A stretch of DNA of 33,729 nt from VRUE01 sp963730315 (GTDB taxonomy: Bacteria > Actinomycetota > Thermoleophilia > Solirubrobacterales > 70-9). The notes beneath the pieces are model-generated. The model did no database searches, was not told where the DNA came from, and worked only from the letters and a program-made list of their open reading frames with translations. The stretch covers positions 1 through 33,729 of the forward strand of contig CAVSRD010000021.1 in NCBI GenBank assembly GCA_963730315.1. The letters are read 5' to 3'. Below are positions 31,122 through 33,729 of this stretch, piece after piece (within the stretch, counting starts at the first letter, position 1; every line of letters begins with the position of its first letter). The position numbers and the translations under genes are program-made.

Positions 31122-31922
31122 TCATCGGCGCGCCAGCAACATTTCTCTGAGGCGCTCATAGCGCGTCCCGGCGATCCGCTTGGCGACGCCACGCAGCTCC
31201 CAGCCGACCCGCTGCGTAATCCAGGGCCTCCAGCTCCCGGCGGCCGCGGCGACCACCCTGGACGTCGCGGTCGACCCCCGGACCGCGAAGCGGCCCGCGA
31301 CGGCGCACCCGTCCACCCAGCCGATCGAGCGCCGCGGCTCGGACGTGAAGAGGGTCCGTATGCCCGCCCCGGCGGCCGCGCCGCCGACAGCATCCGAGTA
31401 GAACCCCCCTGGCACGCTCGCGGTCCTCACCGGCTCGCCGAGCGCGTCGGACAGCAGCCCGACGCTGCGCGACCACTCTTCGCGCAGGCGCGCCGGCGGC
31501 AGGTCCGTCATCCGCGCCGGGTGCGAGCATGAATGCGAGCCGATCACGTGCCCCTGCGCCGCCAGAGCACGAACCCCTTCCCAGCCGAGAAAGCCCGGCT
31601 GGCCGATCTTGTCGGCGATGACGAAGAAGTGCGCGCTCCAGCCCCGCGCCGCCAGCCTCTCTCCGACCTCGGCCGCGCTGGCGCCGCCGTCATCGAAGGT
31701 CAGCGCCCAGGCGCCATTCGCACTGCGGTCCCCAATGTCTCCGTCAATGCGCCGGGGGGGCGAGTCGACGCTGCTCGCGATGCCGTCGAGCTGCCGCTCG
31801 AACTCCGCCATCGCCACGGTGTAGACGTTGGCGCCGGCGCTGTCGAATCCACCGGCGCGACCGTCCGGGCCCGCTACGTCGTGGTACATCAACGTGGCCA
31901 GCCGGGGCGCCGACTGCGGCAC
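31122..31922 (-). CDS. Second polysaccharide deacetylase (CE4, NodB-like)
   Basis: A 266-residue CE4 enzyme with LATLMYHDVAGPDG near the start, ALTFDDGGASAAEV (the TFDD motif) and IGSHSCSHPARMTDLPP (the HxxxH metal motif). It is expected to remove N- or O-acetyl groups from a sugar, acting on the polymer or a lipid-linked intermediate. No signal peptide is visible, so it appears cytoplasmic. The GTG start at 31922 lies 3 nt after the MaoC gene's stop, with GGAGAG upstream, so expression with MaoC is possible although the functions seem unrelated. It is more divergent than a recent paralogue of the 18313 deacetylase would be. Confidence 0.85.
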   Translation of the reverse strand: MPQSAPRLATLMYHDVAGPDGRAGGFDSAGANVYTVAMAEFERQLDGIASSVDSPPRRIDGDIGDRSANGAWALTFDDGGASAAEVGERLAARGWSAHFFVIADKIGQPGFLGWEGVRALAAQGHVIGSHSCSHPARMTDLPPARLREEWSRSVGLLSDALGEPVRTASVPGGFYSDAVGGAAAGAGIRTLFTSEPRRSIGWVDGCAVAGRFAVRGSTATSRVVAAAAGSWRPWITQRVGWELRGVAKRIAGTRYERLREMLLARR

Positions 31923-31925
31923 TCC

Positions 31926-32444
31926 CTACTCTCCGGGCTCGCGCCGGGGAACCAGGACCAACCGCTTGAACTCGGCGACGAGCAGACCGTCCTGGTTCAG
32001 GACGCGGGTGTGGACCTTGACCGTCCCACGATCGGGTTTCGACTTCGACTCGCGCTTCTCCAGCACCTCGGTCTCGCAGAACAGCGTGTCGCCGTGGAAC
32101 ACCGGGTTGGGGTGGCTGAGCTCCTCGGTCGCGAGGTTGGCGATCGCCTTGCCGGAGATGTCGGAGACCGACATGCCGAGGGCGAGCGAGTAGACGAGCG
32201 GCCCGACCACGACGTTGCGGCCCTGCTGCGAGCCGCCCGCGTAGACGTCGTTGATGTGCAGCGGGTGGTGATTCATCGTGATCAGGCAGAAGAGATGGTC
32301 GTCGGCCTCGGTCACGGTCTTCGCCGGCCAGTGCTTGTAGACGGCGCCGACCTCGAACTCCTCGAGGTAGCGTCCGTAGCTGTGCGCTCCGGACGCCTCG
32401 CGCTCGGCCTGGTCGGTGGTCAGCTCGTGGGTCTGCTCGCTCAT
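31926..32444 (-). CDS. MaoC-family hot-dog hydratase
   Basis: A 172-residue single hot-dog-domain MaoC-type enoyl-CoA hydratase. Recognisable are GRYLEEFEVGAVYKHWPAKT, VTEADDHLFCLITMNHHPLH (the catalytic Asp/His region of R-hydratases), VVGPLVYSLALGMSVSDIS and NPVFHGDTLFCETEVLEKRE. In Streptomyces-type ethylmalonyl-CoA clusters a MaoC gene accompanies meaA, so this may act as the mesaconyl-CoA hydratase of that pathway; that is a context-based inference. The ATG at 32444 has AAGGAGA about 9 nt upstream, the best ribosome binding site in the window. Confidence 0.85.
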   Translation of the reverse strand: MSEQTHELTTDQAEREASGAHSYGRYLEEFEVGAVYKHWPAKTVTEADDHLFCLITMNHHPLHINDVYAGGSQQGRNVVVGPLVYSLALGMSVSDISGKAIANLATEELSHPNPVFHGDTLFCETEVLEKRESKSKPDRGTVKVHTRVLNQDGLLVAEFKRLVLVPRREPGE

Positions 32445-32481
32445 CGGTGCATGGTCTCCTTGGGTTCTTGGACGGCGGCGG

Positions 32482-32487
32482 ATGCTA
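32482..32487 (-). promoter_or_regulatory. Possible -10 box upstream of MaoC
   Basis: Minus-strand TAGCAT, 37 nt before ATG 32444, in the gap between the ATP-grasp gene's stop and MaoC. It would give a leader of about 30 nt containing the AAGGAGA site. Confidence 0.3.
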
Positions 32488-32498
32488 CTAGCGCCGGG

Positions 32499-33644
32499 TC
32501 AGGCGACGTCCGCGTTCCGGACGGCCCGCAGCGGTCCCAGGGCCCGGACCGCGAACGGAACCGGGTCATACCACCGGAAGTAGGCGTGGGCGACGCCGCG
32601 GCGCGGGCGCAGCACCGCCGCGGCCCGCAGCGGGTGCCGGCCGCGCAGCAGCGCGATCGCGTTGCGCAGGTCGCCGTCCTCCCAGCGGTAGTAGACGCCG
32701 GGACGTGCCCTCACGGACGCATCGCGTCCATTGAGCAGCCGGTCGCACCAGATCGCCGGCAGGGGCGCACCGGCCCTCACGGCCAGCGCCAGGGAGCCGT
32801 AGATCCGCGGGTTGAAGTCCAGCACGGCGAAATCGCCGGGAGCGCGCTCCATCGCCTCGAGCTCGAAGATCCCCTCCCACCCCAGCGACCCCAGGAGCGC
32901 CACGACGGACTCCAGCAGCCGCCCCGACGGGTCGATCGACACCGAGAAGGAGACCGGGCCGGCCGTCGCCGGCCAGGTGCGCAGGTAGCGGCTGCAAGCG
33001 AGCGCGAGCAACCGGCCGCCGGCGAATACGCCGCCGATCGAGACGATCCGGCCTCGTTCGCGCCGCTGCAGCAGGCAGGGCATGCCCGCTTCCTCGCCGC
33101 GACGGTCGAGCCCCGCCGCGTCGTCGATCGGCGCGCTGGCGAGATGGCGCACGGCGTCACCGTCCCTGAAGACGGTGCGTCGCGGCTTGAGGATCGCCGG
33201 CAGGCCGATGCGCTCCACCGCAGCGTGGACCTCCTTCTGGTTCGCGCAGACGACCGTCTCGGGGGCGGAGAAGCCGGCGCTCTTCGCCAGCGAGGTCAGC
33301 TCGATCTTGTCGGTGCAGCGCTCCACCGTCGCCTCGTCGGGCAGACCGAGCTCGACCCCGCTTCCCTCGAAGCACGCCCGGTTGCCGGAGATCGCCCAGA
33401 GCGCGCCCTCGCTGCAGGGAAGCACAGCCCGGTAGCGCCGCTCGGCGGCGATCGACGCGATGCGGGAGGCGAACGCGCCTGCCGCGACCCGCGGATTGGG
33501 CAGGGCGAAGCGACGCTCCGCGTAGCGCGACCAGCCCGCCGGCGCAGGGCGCTGGCTGCTTGCGGCCCCGACCCTGTAGCCGGCTCGGGAAAGCGACTCG
33601 CAGGCGGCCACCGCGGAGCGCTCGCCGGCGTCGACGACCAGCAC
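32499..33644 (-). CDS. ATP-grasp domain protein
   Basis: A 381-residue ATP-grasp enzyme of the carboxylate-amine/thiol ligase superfamily. It has an N-terminal Rossmann-like pre-ATP-grasp part (VLVVDAGERSAVAACESLSR), then GLPAILKPRRTVF with the ATP-binding lysine, and the metal/ATP site FELEAMERAPGDFAVLDFNP followed by RIYGS. Members activate a carboxylate as acyl phosphate and join it to an amine; the substrates cannot be told from sequence. Beside a polysaccharide locus it could attach an amino acid to a sugar. GTG 33644 is used here. CTG at 33674, the first candidate after an in-frame stop, would add ten residues (LSRRTARPGV) in front. Nothing further is identifiable from 33645 to the window end. 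Confidence 0.78.
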   Translation of the reverse strand: MLVVDAGERSAVAACESLSRAGYRVGAASSQRPAPAGWSRYAERRFALPNPRVAAGAFASRIASIAAERRYRAVLPCSEGALWAISGNRACFEGSGVELGLPDEATVERCTDKIELTSLAKSAGFSAPETVVCANQKEVHAAVERIGLPAILKPRRTVFRDGDAVRHLASAPIDDAAGLDRRGEEAGMPCLLQRRERGRIVSIGGVFAGGRLLALACSRYLRTWPATAGPVSFSVSIDPSGRLLESVVALLGSLGWEGIFELEAMERAPGDFAVLDFNPRIYGSLALAVRAGAPLPAIWCDRLLNGRDASVRARPGVYYRWEDGDLRNAIALLRGRHPLRAAAVLRPRRGVAHAYFRWYDPVPFAVRALGPLRAVRNADVA

Positions 33645-33729
33645 CCCGGGTCTCGCTGTTCTTCGTCGGCTCAGGAGCGAGGGACTGGGTCAGTGCGCTT
33701 TCTTCAGCCGCGCGCGCTGCTCTTGCCGT

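Noticed and set aside
30091..31125. A frame starting at an ATG that overlaps the deacetylase stop, as the true ligase start
   Set aside because: After ~20 residues it becomes Arg/Gly-rich shadow sequence. The helices of the ligase are in the other frame, so it would need a frameshift for which there is no direct evidence.

Overview
This is a GC-rich, gene-dense window of actinobacterial type. Evidence for that assignment is GTG/TTG/ATG starts, TANNNT -10 boxes placed 6-7 nt before start codons, a MeaA-type ethylmalonyl-CoA mutase and an LPxTG-tailed surface protein. A Thermoleophilia-like (Solirubrobacterales-type) host is my best guess. It is an inference; nothing in the sequence fixes the taxonomy.

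Layout. (1) 1-1974: 3' part of meaA (ethylmalonyl-CoA pathway). (2) 2044-5246: a Fic-domain protein, a translationally coupled DUF2283/CxxC protein, and a decayed LamG-type fragment lying between two copies of the preceding gene's tail. (3) 5247-9743: two convergent Wzz/BY-kinase-type chain-length regulators. The plus-strand one is broken by a frameshift and lacks a standard start; the minus-strand one has lost the Walker A lysine and is coupled to an O-antigen ligase/polymerase. (4) 9852-14738: three tandem genes for a secreted protein that share a nearly identical ~315-residue head but have different N-terminal stalks. The middle copy is frameshifted in a G-run. (5) 14775-28584: an exopolysaccharide assembly block with five glycosyltransferases, two CelD-like GNAT proteins, a polysaccharide deacetylase, a MOP-family flippase, a SAM methyltransferase, a flavoprotein and a polyprenyl-phosphate sugar-1-P transferase. 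(6) 28607-31922: an LPxTG surface protein, a second O-antigen ligase-like protein with a TPR tail and a second deacetylase. (7) 31926-33644: a MaoC-type hydratase and an ATP-grasp enzyme.

How it fits together (inference): this is a Wzx/Wzy-type surface polysaccharide locus. The sugar transferase primes the lipid carrier and the glycosyltransferases extend the unit. The methyltransferase, GNATs and deacetylases decorate it, the flippase exports it, and the ligase/polymerase proteins polymerise or attach it under control of the Wzz-type proteins. The tripled secreted protein sits inside the locus and may bind or process the polymer. The locus is flanked by ethylmalonyl-CoA-type acyl-CoA genes (meaA on the left, MaoC on the right), so it may have been inserted into a metabolic neighbourhood.

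Most noteworthy: the one-head/three-stalk tandem family, the homopolymer frameshifts, the paired defective chain-length regulators, and several genes whose expected N-terminus coincides with a CTG codon instead of ATG/GTG/TTG. I saw no tRNA, rRNA, CRISPR array or transposase gene.
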